Part shown: one piece after another, positions 16,781 through 26,180 of the stretch
How positions within the stretch are numbered: position 1 is the first letter of the stretch
Layout of the letters: each line of letters opens with the position of its first letter
Source of the DNA: Alteromonas antoniana
Lineage (GTDB): Bacteria; Pseudomonadota; Gammaproteobacteria; Enterobacterales; Alteromonadaceae
Assembly: GCF_019249295.1 (NCBI RefSeq)
Contig: NZ_JAESDH010000021.1
Span: 1-64,000 of the forward strand
Direction of reading: 5' to 3'
DNA: 64,000 bases
Translations under genes and position numbers: made by a program
The notes under the pieces: generated by a model
Databases searched by the model: none
The model's input: the letters and a program-made list of their open reading frames with translations, nothing else
What the model was told of the DNA's origin: nothing

Positions 16781-17545
16781 TTAATGCATAGCAGTGGTAG
16801 TGCTGCTTGGTGTTGTGTATCGCTTTATGCTTTTTGAAATCAGAAATGTACCAATGATTGCCGGCGCTATCCAGAAAACGAGTTGCCATTGCCCGAAGTC
16901 GGAAAACAAGCTGCGACCGCCGAACGCAAAAAACGCGGTATAAACACCAATGCCGGAGCCGCAGATATTACCAATATGAGCAGCCATCCAGTCGTTGCGG
17001 GTAACAGACGTGCGCAGGCAGTAACGAATGGTATCGACAGACGATAACAGGCCAATAGCGGAAAATGCTAAAAACAGCATGTGTGTATCTTTAATGCCCA
17101 TGTAAAGCACCCAGACAGAACTGATAAACAGCATACCAGGGAAAGCAAGGTATCTGATGCTGCGCATTTTCGTGATGTTGTTTTTGACACGCAGAACTGC
17201 CATTGCGTGATTGACGTTGGTCAGCACTAAAAAGCATAAAAAGAGCAAAAAAGACCAGAACTGACGGATAGCAGATGTCACCGCCTCTTCATTACTATCA
17301 GGAAGGTACAGAGAAGCTTTAAAATACATGGGATCACTTAATACCAGGACGGCAAGCAGCAAGCCGTTACCGGCAACAAAATACATGCAGTTCGCATAAT
17401 AACGCCCGCTGCGTTTATGTGCCGGGCTGCCTTTGGCAAAGCGCAGTGGCACCCAAAACAAGATAAGCGCAATACTGCCTACGCCTATGTGCAGCCACAC
17501 CATCAATTGGTAAAACGATAAAACGGGATCGGGTAAAAGGGTCAT
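16781..17545 (-). CDS. DUF2306-like integral membrane protein
   Basis: A 254-residue protein with about seven hydrophobic segments. The N-terminal LMVWLHIGVGSIALILFW followed by GSPAHKRSGRYYANCMYFVAG matches the DUF2306 membrane family, in which a conserved HKxxGR-type loop follows the second helix. The function is unknown. ATG 17545 was chosen because GAGGA lies 8 bases upstream; an earlier ATG would add 11 residues. The gene is divergent from the sensor-kinase gene at 17703 with 157 bp between them, so it may be a target of that two-component system. Confidence 0.7.
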   Translation of the reverse strand: MTLLPDPVLSFYQLMVWLHIGVGSIALILFWVPLRFAKGSPAHKRSGRYYANCMYFVAGNGLLLAVLVLSDPMYFKASLYLPDSNEEAVTSAIRQFWSFLLFLCFLVLTNVNHAMAVLRVKNNITKMRSIRYLAFPGMLFISSVWVLYMGIKDTHMLFLAFSAIGLLSSVDTIRYCLRTSVTRNDWMAAHIGNICGSGIGVYTAFFAFGGRSLFSDFGQWQLVFWIAPAIIGTFLISKSIKRYTTPSSTTTAMH

Positions 17546-17702
17546 GGAATTATCCTCAGCACGAAATGTGGATGCCATTGTGACGATTCTCTATTAGCGC
17601 GGTAAGTGCACAAAGTCATGACAGAAAACATGACTTTTGACCTATTGCGTAACATACTGTTTTCTTTCAGGATGAGCTTCACTTTGAGGAACAGAGGCGT
17701 CT

Positions 17703-18845
17703 ATGCATCACGCCAGTAAAACATGGGCAGAAAGGATTGGAACCGAAGCCATTTCAGCCATCTTCACCTGGCTTCTTGTCGCCGGTAGTGCCCTGACACT
17801 GTCCTTCGGTTTTGCGTCGGTCAGCCTCTTTCAGTGGAACCTGGCCCTGATTTTTTATCTGGTCTTTATTGCAGGTTTTCTGGCTGCAGTCCGGGATGCG
17901 CCTTACAGGCACGACAGCGCAGTGAGAGCGATACTGTTATTCATTCAGCTTGCTGCCGTTATCGGCGTTTATGTGTGCCTGCCATTTTCTTATAACGGCA
18001 TTCTCATGACCATCTGGTCGGGCCAAATCATCTACTTCATGGCGTTCAGAAAGGCGATCATGCTATCGGTATTCTGGTCGGCGCCCCTTTGGATCACGCA
18101 GGATTTTATCTGGCATCAGCAGGGCGCATGGCTGACAGCCATCCTGTTCTGGACCTTTAACTTATTTGCATTGGTGATGGTCAACAGCCGATTAAAAGAA
18201 GAGCAGGCGAACGCCAAGGCGCAGGCGCTGAACCGGGAGTTGATGGCAACGCAGGTGCTTCTTGAGTCTGCTGCAAAAGATGCTGAACGTACCCGTATCG
18301 CCCGCAATATTCATGACCTGTTAGGGCATCACCTGACAGCCCTGACCATCCATTTACAGGTGGTTGAGCGACAGCTTGAGGGGGACTTAAAAGAAAAAGT
18401 CAGTAACTGCCATCAGATAGCAAAATTGTTGCTTAGCGATGTGCGTGAAGCGGTTTCTGAAATTCGTGATCAGGAAGGAATAGACATCAAAAGTGCGCTG
18501 GAAACCCTTACGGCAAACGTTCCCGAAACCGAGGTAACGCTGGAGCTTTCGGCAGTCCCGGAGCTAACGGTCGAACAGGCCGATGCAGTGGTAAGAGCGG
18601 TTCAGGAAACGCTGACAAATATCATGCGACACAGCAATGCCAAGGCCCTGGCAATTGTGTTATCTGCAGATGAAAGCGATATTACGTTGACTATGTCAGA
18701 TAACGGAAGAGACGTCAGCACCCCGGTGCCCGGAAACGGCCTTACGGGAATGCAGGAGAGGATCCTGACGCTTGGCGGTACTATGGCAATCAATGCCACA
18801 GCGACGGGGTTACACACTCATATTACGTTGCCCAGAGCCTGCTAA
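17703..18845 (+). CDS. Sensor histidine kinase, NarL/DesK type
   Basis: A 380-residue membrane kinase. About five hydrophobic segments fill residues 15-160. A coiled-coil (residues 165-195) leads to the HisKA_3 box ARTRIARNIHDLLGHHL with phospho-acceptor His204. The HATPase domain has the N-box QETLTNIMRHS and a G-box GNGLTGMQERI. This class phosphorylates NarL-type response regulators such as the one at 19113. With no large periplasmic domain it probably senses a membrane or intracellular signal. Confidence 0.92.
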   Translation: MHHASKTWAERIGTEAISAIFTWLLVAGSALTLSFGFASVSLFQWNLALIFYLVFIAGFLAAVRDAPYRHDSAVRAILLFIQLAAVIGVYVCLPFSYNGILMTIWSGQIIYFMAFRKAIMLSVFWSAPLWITQDFIWHQQGAWLTAILFWTFNLFALVMVNSRLKEEQANAKAQALNRELMATQVLLESAAKDAERTRIARNIHDLLGHHLTALTIHLQVVERQLEGDLKEKVSNCHQIAKLLLSDVREAVSEIRDQEGIDIKSALETLTANVPETEVTLELSAVPELTVEQADAVVRAVQETLTNIMRHSNAKALAIVLSADESDITLTMSDNGRDVSTPVPGNGLTGMQERILTLGGTMAINATATGLHTHITLPRAC

Positions 18846-19112
18846 TCAGTGGCGTGTGAATATTGTGGCATCCGCGCGTGCAGGTAAGGCACGAGGAATA
18901 GGGGTCATTCAGTAGTTATGTGACCAGTAACGCAGCGCACACTACGTTTAGAAAGCACTCGCAGGGGCAGGTTTTTTTGCAATTTATGCTGTGCGACTAC
19001 TTACATGTAGTGTCTACACATCATGGAAGCTGACTTACCTTACCTGACTGCATCGCAAACAATTTAATGAAAAATGTGAATATCAAAGGTCAAGGGGCCG
19101 TAAGGAATCTGA

Positions 19113-19757
19113 ATGATTAAGGTTATGCTTGCAGACGATCAGGCGCTGGTTCGACAGGGCATTGAAAGTCTGTTGTCGCTGTCAGAAAAGGTGACTGTGG
19201 TTGGACAGGCGGCCAATGGTGCTGAGGTGCTTGAACGTATCAATACGCTGCAACCGGATGTCCTGCTTCTGGATATTCGTATGCCGGTGATGGATGGCAT
19301 CAGCACTCTCAAAGCCTTAGCGGAATCGGGATGTCAGATACCGGTACTGATGCTCACCACCTTTGATGATCACGATAGCGTGATGGACACACTCAAGGCC
19401 GGTGCGAAGGGGTATCTGCTTAAAGATGTGTCGCTGGAAACACTGGTTGCTGCTATTGAAGAGCTGGCAGGCGGCGGCAGCCTGATCCAGCCTGCACTGA
19501 CCGAAACGCTGATGAAAGGACTTTCCCGGCAGGCCCCGGTTGATACTTCTGATGCGCTGGTCGAGCCCATTTCTGACAAAGAAAAAGAAGTGTTACGACT
19601 GATGGCTGCCGGATTATCGAATCAGGAAATTGCCAGTGCTATGTTTAAGTCGGTCGGGACGGTAAAAAATCAGGTCTCCGCCATTCTGGCAAAACTGGCT
19701 GTGCGGGATCGCACCCGCGCTGTATTGAAAGCTATTGAACTGGGCTTATTAGAGTAG
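19113..19757 (+). CDS. NarL/LuxR family response regulator
   Basis: A 214-residue two-domain regulator. The receiver has the acidic pair D8-D9, phospho-acceptor Asp54 (LLLDIRMP) and Lys near 104 (GYLLKD). The C-terminal LuxR helix-turn-helix reads LSNQEIASAMFKSVGTVKNQVSAIL. It is the presumed partner of the kinase at 17703. The 267-bp gap between them is unusually long for such a pair and contains no gene I can support. AAGGAATCTGA lies near the ATG. Confidence 0.92.
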   Translation: MIKVMLADDQALVRQGIESLLSLSEKVTVVGQAANGAEVLERINTLQPDVLLLDIRMPVMDGISTLKALAESGCQIPVLMLTTFDDHDSVMDTLKAGAKGYLLKDVSLETLVAAIEELAGGGSLIQPALTETLMKGLSRQAPVDTSDALVEPISDKEKEVLRLMAAGLSNQEIASAMFKSVGTVKNQVSAILAKLAVRDRTRAVLKAIELGLLE

Positions 19758-19997
19758 CGAGTTTATAACACGTCACTGAGCTACTGTGTTTGTGCGGTCT
19801 GGGTTTAGCCATGAACGTATCCCACTTGTACCACTAACCTGCAGACGTTTATGAGGCCAGCGTGTAGAAGCGGAGTATGGGCAGCATATGACTTAATTAT
19901 CGTCATATAGGCAGCCTGAAGCCGGTAAGCGAGACGTCGTAAATCATCGCAAAGCTGGCCGCATCCACAGAGATTGTGGGTGCGGTCCGGTACTGCA

Positions 19998-20894
19998 TTA
20001 GTTATCGTATATCTCTTTCAATGCCACATCTAACGTGGGATAGGTAAACCGGAATCCGGCTTTGGTCAGTTTATCCGGTAATACTCGCTGTCCGGTTAAG
20101 ATCATGTCCGCGGCTTCCCCCAGCACCAGTTTCATTACAAACGCCGGCACAAAGAACAGGTTAGGGCGATGCAGGGTGTGGGCCAGAGTGGATGAAAACG
20201 CGGCGTTAGTCTGTGGCTCAGGGGCGGTAAGATTGTATGCGCCACTGGCATTCGGATCGTTTAATAGAAACAGTATCGCCTGTACCATGTCGTCAATGTG
20301 GATCCACGACAAATACTGCTCGCCATCACTGATCTTTCCGCCAACACCAAATTTGAACGGTAGCGCCATTTTGGGCAGCGCACCGCCTTCTTCTGTCAGT
20401 ACCACACCAGTGCGAAGCAGACACACGCGGGTTTCCTCTTTTGTCACTCCGCCTGCCAGATTCTCCCACTTGGCGCACACCTGATGAGTAAACTCATCGT
20501 GCACCTGATGGGACGCTTCGGTGACGATCTTATCGCCCTGTCTGCCGTAATAGCCGATGGCAGATCCCGATAAAAATACCGACGGTGGGGCGTCGCAGGC
20601 GTTGATTCTGCTCACAAGCTGAGCGGTAATGTCCCAGCGGCTCTGACAAATGCGTTGTTTTTGCAGCGGCGTCCAGCGTTTATCGGCAATGGGCTCACCA
20701 GCCAGGTTTATCACGCCGTCAAACACTGAGAAGTCCGGAATTTCAGACAACGCAGACACCAGCTTTACGCGGTCAGGAAGTACTTTGGCCGCTGACTCTT
20801 TATCCCGGGTCAGAACCGTGATGTCAGCATCGGGCAGCGATTTGATCACATTGCGACCAACCAGCCCAGTACCTCCGGTGAGCAGTAAATTCAT
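19998..20894 (-). CDS. yfcH: TIGR01777-type NAD-dependent epimerase-like protein YfcH
   Basis: A 298-residue extended short-chain dehydrogenase fold protein. It has the dinucleotide motif TGGTGLVG (residues 6-13), INLAGEPIADKRW, the family-specific SGSAIGYYG, and the C-terminal DUF1731 segment (VLPDKLTKAGFRFTYPTLDVALKEI). The reaction is not known. It lies downstream of folX on the same strand with a 13-bp gap, the same order as in E. coli, which hints at a shared role. Confidence 0.92.
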   Translation of the reverse strand: MNLLLTGGTGLVGRNVIKSLPDADITVLTRDKESAAKVLPDRVKLVSALSEIPDFSVFDGVINLAGEPIADKRWTPLQKQRICQSRWDITAQLVSRINACDAPPSVFLSGSAIGYYGRQGDKIVTEASHQVHDEFTHQVCAKWENLAGGVTKEETRVCLLRTGVVLTEEGGALPKMALPFKFGVGGKISDGEQYLSWIHIDDMVQAILFLLNDPNASGAYNLTAPEPQTNAAFSSTLAHTLHRPNLFFVPAFVMKLVLGEAADMILTGQRVLPDKLTKAGFRFTYPTLDVALKEIYDN

Positions 20895-20907
20895 ACCAAC
20901 TCCGTTG

Positions 20908-21270
20908 TTATTTATTGCATGAAAGTGTGAGCGATACCGAATCAGAGAAACGCAGCGCGTGTGGCTTATCTACCTCTACCTCAGCATAGCTGACAGAACT
21001 GTGATCGGCTGCAATTGCCAGTACGTCGGCGGTTAGTTTTTCAAGCAGCGAAAAGCGGTTGTCTTCTACCAGACGAATAATGGCTTTGGTAATGGTTTTA
21101 TAGTTCAGGGCATCTTCCATGTCATCAGAATTGGTGGCAGGTTCAGCGTCGTAATGAATTTTGACGTTAACGACAACATCCTGTTTGTTGCGAATTTCGT
21201 CCTCATTAATACCAATATAGGTGCGAAGGCGCAGGTTTTTTATTCGAATCGTGGCCTGATTTAACGTCAT
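20908..21270 (-). CDS. folX: Dihydroneopterin triphosphate 2'-epimerase
   Basis: A 120-residue enzyme of the FolB/FolX fold that epimerises dihydroneopterin triphosphate to the dihydromonapterin form. [28 protein letters not shown] and [10 protein letters not shown] are near-identical to E. coli FolX (also 120 residues), which supports the ATG at 21270. GAGAGA lies a few bases upstream, and a longer frame adds 16 unrelated residues. It is the first gene of folX-yfcH. Confidence 0.95.
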   Translation of the reverse strand: MTLNQATIRIKNLRLRTYIGINEDEIRNKQDVVVNVKIHYDAEPATNSDDMEDALNYKTITKAIIRLVEDNRFSLLEKLTADVLAIAADHSSVSYAEVEVDKPHALRFSDSVSLTLSCNK

Positions 21271-21348
21271 GATCTCTCTCGTGTTTGTAGTTGTTAGTGT
21301 CACGGGGTAAAGTGGCAATCGTCACAGTCAGGAATGTAGCATAAAACT

Positions 21349-22398
21349 ATGATGGAACTGCGCTCCCCAACAGCCAAAATATTAATTGTTCTTGCCAGCC
21401 TTGTTGTCGTGTTGGCGGGGATCAAAGCCGCCAGCGCGATTATGGTGCCTTTTTTCTTATCTGTCTTTATCGCGATTGCGTGCTGCCCGATAATCAACTG
21501 GTGCACGCGTAAAGGCATCCCGAAAATATTCTCTGTTACTCTGGTAATACTGTTAATCGTGGTATTTGGTTTTCTTCTTGCTGGGCTGGTGGGCCAGTCG
21601 ATGACCGAGTTTCGTGAAAATCTGCCGCAATACAGACAGCAGCTGGATACCGAATTCACCTGGGTGGTGAATCAACTCTCAAATTACAACATTCATATTA
21701 ACCGCGAGCTGGTAACCTCACACTTTGACCCGGGTGTGGCAATGTCTGTGGCCACTAACTTCATCAGCGGCATGGGCGGCGTACTGTCTAACATGTTTTT
21801 AATTTTGCTAACGGTGATTTTTATGCTTTTCGAGGCTGACAGCATTCCTCGCCGTTTGCATATTGCGCTGGCCGACCCAGGCATGAAACTTCAGCACATT
21901 GACCGCTTTATTCGCTCGGTAAACAGCTATCTGGCAATTAAAACGGTAGTCAGTCTGGCCACCGGCTTAATTATCGGAGTATGGCTGTGGGTCATGGATA
22001 TTGACCATTTCATGTTGTGGGCGGTGCTTGCGTTTATGCTGAACTACATCCCCAACATTGGTTCGATAATCTCTGCTGTGCCGGCCGTGCTCATCGCGTT
22101 TGTGCAGTACGGCGCCGCGTCGGCCGGCCTTGCCGCACTTGGCTTTCTGCTGGTGAATACCATTATGGGGAACATGGTTGAGCCGCGGCTGATGGGGCGT
22201 GGCATGGGCTTATCTACGCTGGTGGTATTTTTATCTTTGATTTTCTGGGGCTGGTTGCTGGGTACCGTTGGCATGTTGTTGTCAGTGCCGCTGACGATGG
22301 TAGTAAAAATTGCGCTGGAATCCCGCGAAGAGAGCAAGTGGCTTGCGGTTCTGTTATCGAGTGCCGGTGACGAGAAGCCGCCAGGTAAAGTCGCATAA
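21349..22398 (+). CDS. AI-2E family transporter (TqsA/PerM-like)
   Basis: A 349-residue inner-membrane protein with about seven hydrophobic segments. The hallmark C-terminal part contains FMLNYIPNIGSIISAVPAVLIAF and NTIMGNMVEPRLMGRGMGLSTLVVFLSLIFWGWLLG. The PNIG and MVEPRLMG motifs define the family, whose best-known member exports the autoinducer AI-2. The solute here is unknown. It is divergent from folX and convergent with the PhoQ-like kinase gene. Confidence 0.9.
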   Translation: MMELRSPTAKILIVLASLVVVLAGIKAASAIMVPFFLSVFIAIACCPIINWCTRKGIPKIFSVTLVILLIVVFGFLLAGLVGQSMTEFRENLPQYRQQLDTEFTWVVNQLSNYNIHINRELVTSHFDPGVAMSVATNFISGMGGVLSNMFLILLTVIFMLFEADSIPRRLHIALADPGMKLQHIDRFIRSVNSYLAIKTVVSLATGLIIGVWLWVMDIDHFMLWAVLAFMLNYIPNIGSIISAVPAVLIAFVQYGAASAGLAALGFLLVNTIMGNMVEPRLMGRGMGLSTLVVFLSLIFWGWLLGTVGMLLSVPLTMVVKIALESREESKWLAVLLSSAGDEKPPGKVA

Positions 22399-22481
22399 AC
22401 TGGATTTGCTTTTCCCGGCAGCGAAGATGCACGGTTACGCCAGGGCAGTCATCTGCTTCTAAGCTACGGAAAACAGGTCGT

Positions 22482-23807
22482 TTATTGCGGAAACCTAACC
22501 TGAATACGGGCGCCACCTTGCGGGGCGTCCTGAATGGATAGCTGGCCTTCATAAATGGCAACCAGATCGGTCACGACGGCCATGCCTATGCCTTGCCCTT
22601 CGGTGTAGGCATCAAGCCTTTCACCACGAAGAAGCAGGCGGTCTTTTTGTTCCTGCGGTATGCCGGGGCCATCATCATCAATCAATATTGTCAGCCACTG
22701 GCCTTCAACACTCACGGTCACCCATACCCCGGTTTTGGCGGCTTTACTGGCGTTATCAATAAGGTTGCCAAACAGCTCCATCAGGTCGGTATTGTCGCCG
22801 ACAAATTTGCAGTTTTCATCGGCTTCCAATGTGTAAGATAGCTGCTTATCGTGATGCACTTTTTCCATCGCCGAAAACAGTTTCTGCACTACCGGGGCGA
22901 TCGGAACGGCAGACTGCCATCCCGTTTTACCTGCCGACGCGCGTTTCAGCTGACGCTGGATAAGCTGGTCAATCTGGCCTAACGCTTCCTTTGCCTGCTC
23001 GGGTAAAGGGCTTGAACCAGTAGCAACCGCCAGAGGCGTTTTCAGACTATGCGCAAGATCGCCCAGACTGTTTTTATAGCGGGCACGCTGTTCGGCTTCT
23101 GCCTGCAGCAGGTGATTAATTGACTGTTTCAGGCCATCAAATTCTTTCGGGTAGTTGGCACTAAGCTGTTTTTGTTCGCCGCGGGCGGTAAGGTGTATTT
23201 CGTCAATCAGCTTTCTCACCGGAGCCAGCACCAGGCTTATCCCCAGAATGATCAAAATCAGTAAGCCGACAGAAAGCAGCAACATCCACTGCCACACCGT
23301 ATCGACGAAAGCCCGGCGTTCGGCATTAAACTCCTGCTTGTCATTGAAAATATAAAAACGTACTGGTTCGAAGTCGGTAGAGGAGGCGAACTCAGCAGTA
23401 AAGGCGTAAGCGAAATAGCGGTTATCGTCGTCGAACTTGGCGCGATAATCTTCCGTAAAGCGCTCTTTTCCAACTTCCGGGGCTGGTGGCGGTGTGGTGA
23501 TCGTAAAATTAAGTGCAGAAGCGGATTGCCAGACCACTTTGCCGCGAAAGGCGATCATTCCTACGTACCCGGAATCCGGTAAATTCAGCTGTTCTTCGTA
23601 CAGCAGCTCGGGCATATAGGGAATATCACCATCAAGCTCGAAAGCGGACACCAGTGCCAGGCTCATCAGCTTCATTTCGTCCAGCTTCGCCTGCGTCAGG
23701 CTGGTGGTGTAGGCCTTGTCCAGCGTCAACACGGTGGCAGGTATAAAAAGGCCCAGTGCAATCACCGCAACCAGGATATTACGTAGTCGAAGGGAGAGAC
23801 CCTTCAT
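22482..23807 (-). CDS. PhoQ-like sensor histidine kinase
   Basis: A 441-residue membrane kinase. Helix 1 lies at about 9-29, a periplasmic domain at about 30-170, helix 2 at about 172-192 and then HAMP. The H-box is SLGDLAHSLKTPLAVATG and the N-box ELFGNLIDNASKA; G-boxes are DDDGPGIP and GQGIGMAVV. The kinase core is PhoQ-like. It overlaps the response-regulator gene by 4 bases and forms an operon PepSY protein - regulator - kinase. The signal is unknown; divalent cations or envelope stress are typical of this class. Confidence 0.92.
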   Translation of the reverse strand: MKGLSLRLRNILVAVIALGLFIPATVLTLDKAYTTSLTQAKLDEMKLMSLALVSAFELDGDIPYMPELLYEEQLNLPDSGYVGMIAFRGKVVWQSASALNFTITTPPPAPEVGKERFTEDYRAKFDDDNRYFAYAFTAEFASSTDFEPVRFYIFNDKQEFNAERRAFVDTVWQWMLLLSVGLLILIILGISLVLAPVRKLIDEIHLTARGEQKQLSANYPKEFDGLKQSINHLLQAEAEQRARYKNSLGDLAHSLKTPLAVATGSSPLPEQAKEALGQIDQLIQRQLKRASAGKTGWQSAVPIAPVVQKLFSAMEKVHHDKQLSYTLEADENCKFVGDNTDLMELFGNLIDNASKAAKTGVWVTVSVEGQWLTILIDDDGPGIPQEQKDRLLLRGERLDAYTEGQGIGMAVVTDLVAIYEGQLSIQDAPQGGARIQVRFPQ

Positions 23808-24478
23808 AGATCGCGGTTTATCCTGTAGCCCCGGCCACGCAACGTTTCGATTGGCTTCATGTTGCCTTCAGGATCTATTTTCTTGCGCAGTCTGCCGACG
23901 AATACTTCGATCACGTTGCTGTCCAGATCGAAATCCTGATCATAAATGTGTTCAGTCAGTTCGGTCTTGGAAATCACCTTTTGCGGATTCAGCATCAGGT
24001 ACTCCATCACTTTGTATTCGTATGCAGTTAGATCCAGCGCTTTATCGTGAACACGAATTTCCTCGCTGACGGTATCGAGCGCGAGCGGACCAAACTGAAC
24101 CACCGGGTTGGCTTGTCCTGACGCACGGCGTATCAGCGCCTTAACACGCGCCAGCAATTCTTCGTTGTGAAATGGCTTTGTCAGGTAGTCATCTGCACCG
24201 GCGTCCAGTCCTTCTACTTTTTCCTGCCAGCGGTCGCGGGCAGTCAGAATAAGCACCGGACAGCGAACATCTGACTGTCTGGCCCGGCGAATGACATCGA
24301 AACCATCAAGTTTGGGTAAACCAATATCAACAATGGCTAAGTCGTAAGCGTGCTCTGTCAGCAAAAACAGCGCGTGCTCACCATTGTCAGCCAAATCTAC
24401 GCTATAACCGTTTTGCTGCATAAGAGTATCGAGTTGGGTAAGAAGACGACTATCGTCCTCGGCAATTAAAATACGCAT
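23804..24478 (-). CDS. PhoP-like OmpR family response regulator
   Basis: A 224-residue regulator. The receiver has acidic E7-D8-D9, phospho-acceptor Asp51 (IVDIGLP) and Lys near 101 (DYLTKPF). The OmpR/PhoB winged helix spans about residues 125-222 (DLTAYEYKVMEYLMLNP..., SNVIEVFVGRLRKKID, ETLRGRGYRI). It is translationally linked to both neighbours: the start shares a base with the stop of the PepSY gene, and the end overlaps the kinase gene by 4 bases. Confidence 0.95.
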   Translation of the reverse strand: MRILIAEDDSRLLTQLDTLMQQNGYSVDLADNGEHALFLLTEHAYDLAIVDIGLPKLDGFDVIRRARQSDVRCPVLILTARDRWQEKVEGLDAGADDYLTKPFHNEELLARVKALIRRASGQANPVVQFGPLALDTVSEEIRVHDKALDLTAYEYKVMEYLMLNPQKVISKTELTEHIYDQDFDLDSNVIEVFVGRLRKKIDPEGNMKPIETLRGRGYRINRDL

Positions 24479-24762
24479 TACCGATCTGAATTCCTTTGAT
24501 CTGAAGATTTAACCTGTCCCGAACGTTTATCGACATCTACAGATACCACGCGTCCGGACTTCTTAAGCACTTTCACCCGATAGGCAGTGCGCGTCTGGTC
24601 AACCCGCAGGACGCGACCATTCACTTGCTTGCGCGCTTTTTCCGCAGCCTGGGCTTTGCTTTCAACGGCATTGTCATTACGATCCTGACGGGCAACGGCA
24701 TCACTCGCCGGGCCTAAGCCCAGCGTAATCACCATCAGGATTGTTAACCACCATCGCTTCAT
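24478..24762 (-). CDS. Exported PepSY-domain small protein
   Basis: A 94-residue protein with a signal peptide (WWLTILMVITLGLGPASDAVA) followed by a short PepSY-like domain: ARKQVNGRVLRVDQTRTAYRVKVLKKSGRVVSVDVDKRSGQV. PepSY proteins are periplasmic and thought to inhibit or modulate partners. As the first gene of a PhoPQ-type operon it may feed back on the sensor's periplasmic domain. ATG 24762 was chosen because the signal peptide starts there and AAAGG lies upstream. Confidence 0.85.
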   Translation of the reverse strand: MKRWWLTILMVITLGLGPASDAVARQDRNDNAVESKAQAAEKARKQVNGRVLRVDQTRTAYRVKVLKKSGRVVSVDVDKRSGQVKSSDQRNSDR

Positions 24763-25206
24763 ACTTTGACAATACCTTTCACTGCTCACATAACCACAGC
24801 CATCACAAGCTGATGCCGGTGCGTTACTGTGTGTAATTATATGACATAAGAGTAATCCGGTCGTCTGAACCTTTGCTGAATCAGACCTTACTACACGGTT
24901 TTGTATCTTCCCATACTACCGAAGCTTTTCGTACATGCCCATGATAATTCTCAAAGAAACAACGGCTTCTGTAATTCTGTCATGTGCAGTGTACGGATTA
25001 CTCTTCACCGCCTGTGTGACGTCGAAAATAGCCATCTCTCTTTTTAGTTGAAGCCCGCGGCTAGCGCGAACTGAAAGGAAAACCAGATGTGATGGCATAG
25101 CTGCTGCACGACTGGTAGCAAGCAGCCTGTATGGCTGTGCCGGAGATCAAATTTACGATGCCAGCCGTAAAGACTGGCAGTCACTTACAAAAGGGAGATA
25201 CATTTT
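24763..25206. other. Intergenic region upstream of the PepSY-PhoPQ operon
   Basis: It must hold the divergent promoters of the PepSY operon and the FMN protein gene. A 39-codon minus-strand frame (24916-25035, MAIFDVTQAVKSNPYTAHDR) reads protein-like, but its AAGAGAG abuts the ATG with no spacing, so it is not called as a gene. No other structure was recognised. Confidence 0.4.
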
Positions 25207-25671
25207 ATGTCTTCAGATATCAGAACGACAATGTGGAAAGCCATGGCAGACAGCCCGAACGTACTGGTGAGTCTGACTGCCAACGACGAGCATGCCGAAC
25301 CTATGCATGCACAGCTGGATAAAGACGCTGACAGCGAATTCTGGTTTTATACCACCAAAGATAACCGGATTGCGCAGGGGGGCAAAGCCATGGTTCACTT
25401 TGCGGCCAAAGGGCATGATGTGTTCGCCTGCATACGTGGCACGCTGGTGGAAGAGACCCGCGAAGAGATTATTGATAAATACTGGTCAAAACAAGTGGCG
25501 GCCTGGTATGACGAGGGTCGTGAAGATCCAGCCATGATGATGCTGCGTTTTGAACTGGACGATGCTGAAATCTGGGATGTGGATGCCAGCTTCAAAGGCA
25601 TGTTTAAGTTAATGACCGGAAAGACAGTCGATCCGGAAGAAATGGGCGATCACGATAAAGTTAATTTGTAA
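25207..25671 (+). CDS. General-stress-protein-26-like FMN split-barrel protein
   Basis: A 154-residue cytoplasmic protein of the pyridoxamine-5'-phosphate-oxidase-like split barrel (Pfam Pyridox_ox_2/GSP26 group). Features are the N-terminal LVSLTANDEHAEPMHAQ, FWFYTTKDNRIAQG and the C-terminal DDAEIWD. Such proteins bind FMN or a related flavin and may be reductases; the substrate is unknown. GGGAG lies about 11 bases before the ATG and a strong terminator follows. It appears to be monocistronic. Confidence 0.88.
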   Translation: MSSDIRTTMWKAMADSPNVLVSLTANDEHAEPMHAQLDKDADSEFWFYTTKDNRIAQGGKAMVHFAAKGHDVFACIRGTLVEETREEIIDKYWSKQVAAWYDEGREDPAMMMLRFELDDAEIWDVDASFKGMFKLMTGKTVDPEEMGDHDKVNL

Positions 25672-25746
25672 AAGTAAGTTCTGGCAGCGCATGACAGCAA
25701 ATACTTGCTCAATGTGAAAGTGATACGTCAGCACGCCGGGAAACAA

Positions 25747-25775
25747 CAAAGCCGCCAGAGATGGCGGCTTTTTAC
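25747..25775 (+). terminator. Intrinsic terminator, possibly bidirectional
   Basis: A 10-bp stem AAAGCCGCCA/TGGCGGCTTT with a 4-base loop and T-run follows the FMN protein gene. In the other direction it could also stop transcripts from the trp operon, whose last gene ends at 25878. Confidence 0.9.
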
Positions 25776-25877
25776 TGTCTGTGAACCAATGTTGGAAGGG
25801 GAGCTGAGCGATAACTGAGGCGTTTCAGGGACGGCTGCTTTTTGCTTCCGACAACGTTCCGGCTCAATTACCCCCTG

Positions 25878-26177
25878 TCAGGGCAGCACCTTTTTATACG
25901 GTTTCACCACAACTTCCTGATACACGCCCGCCGCAATGTATGGGTCAGCATCAGCCCACGATTGCGCCTGTTCCAGCGAGTCAAACTCCGCCACTACCAG
26001 CGAGCCGGTAAAGCCAGCCGGACCAGGATCCGGGCTGTCGATGGCAGGGAATGGCCCTGCTATCAACAAGCGACCTTCGCTTTTGAGCGCTTCCAGGCGT
26101 GCCAGGTGATCCGGACGGGCAGCCAGGCGCTTTTCCAGCGAGTCAGGGACGTCGGTCGCGCAAATCATATAGTACAT
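25878..26177 (-). CDS. yciI: YciI family protein
   Basis: A 99-residue ferredoxin-fold protein nearly collinear with E. coli YciI. It shows the family pattern [19 protein letters not shown] (putative active-site His), [32 protein letters not shown] and [13 protein letters not shown]. The function is unsettled, possibly an enzyme or binding protein for small ligands. It starts 3 bp after the trpA stop codon, so it is the last gene of the trp operon here. Confidence 0.93.
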   Translation of the reverse strand: MYYMICATDVPDSLEKRLAARPDHLARLEALKSEGRLLIAGPFPAIDSPDPGPAGFTGSLVVAEFDSLEQAQSWADADPYIAAGVYQEVVVKPYKKVLP

Positions 26178-26180
26178 GGG

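Noticed and set aside
24916..25035. 39-codon minus-strand frame as a small gene
   Set aside because: The purine-rich stretch touches the start codon, leaving no spacing for a ribosome site, and there is no family match.
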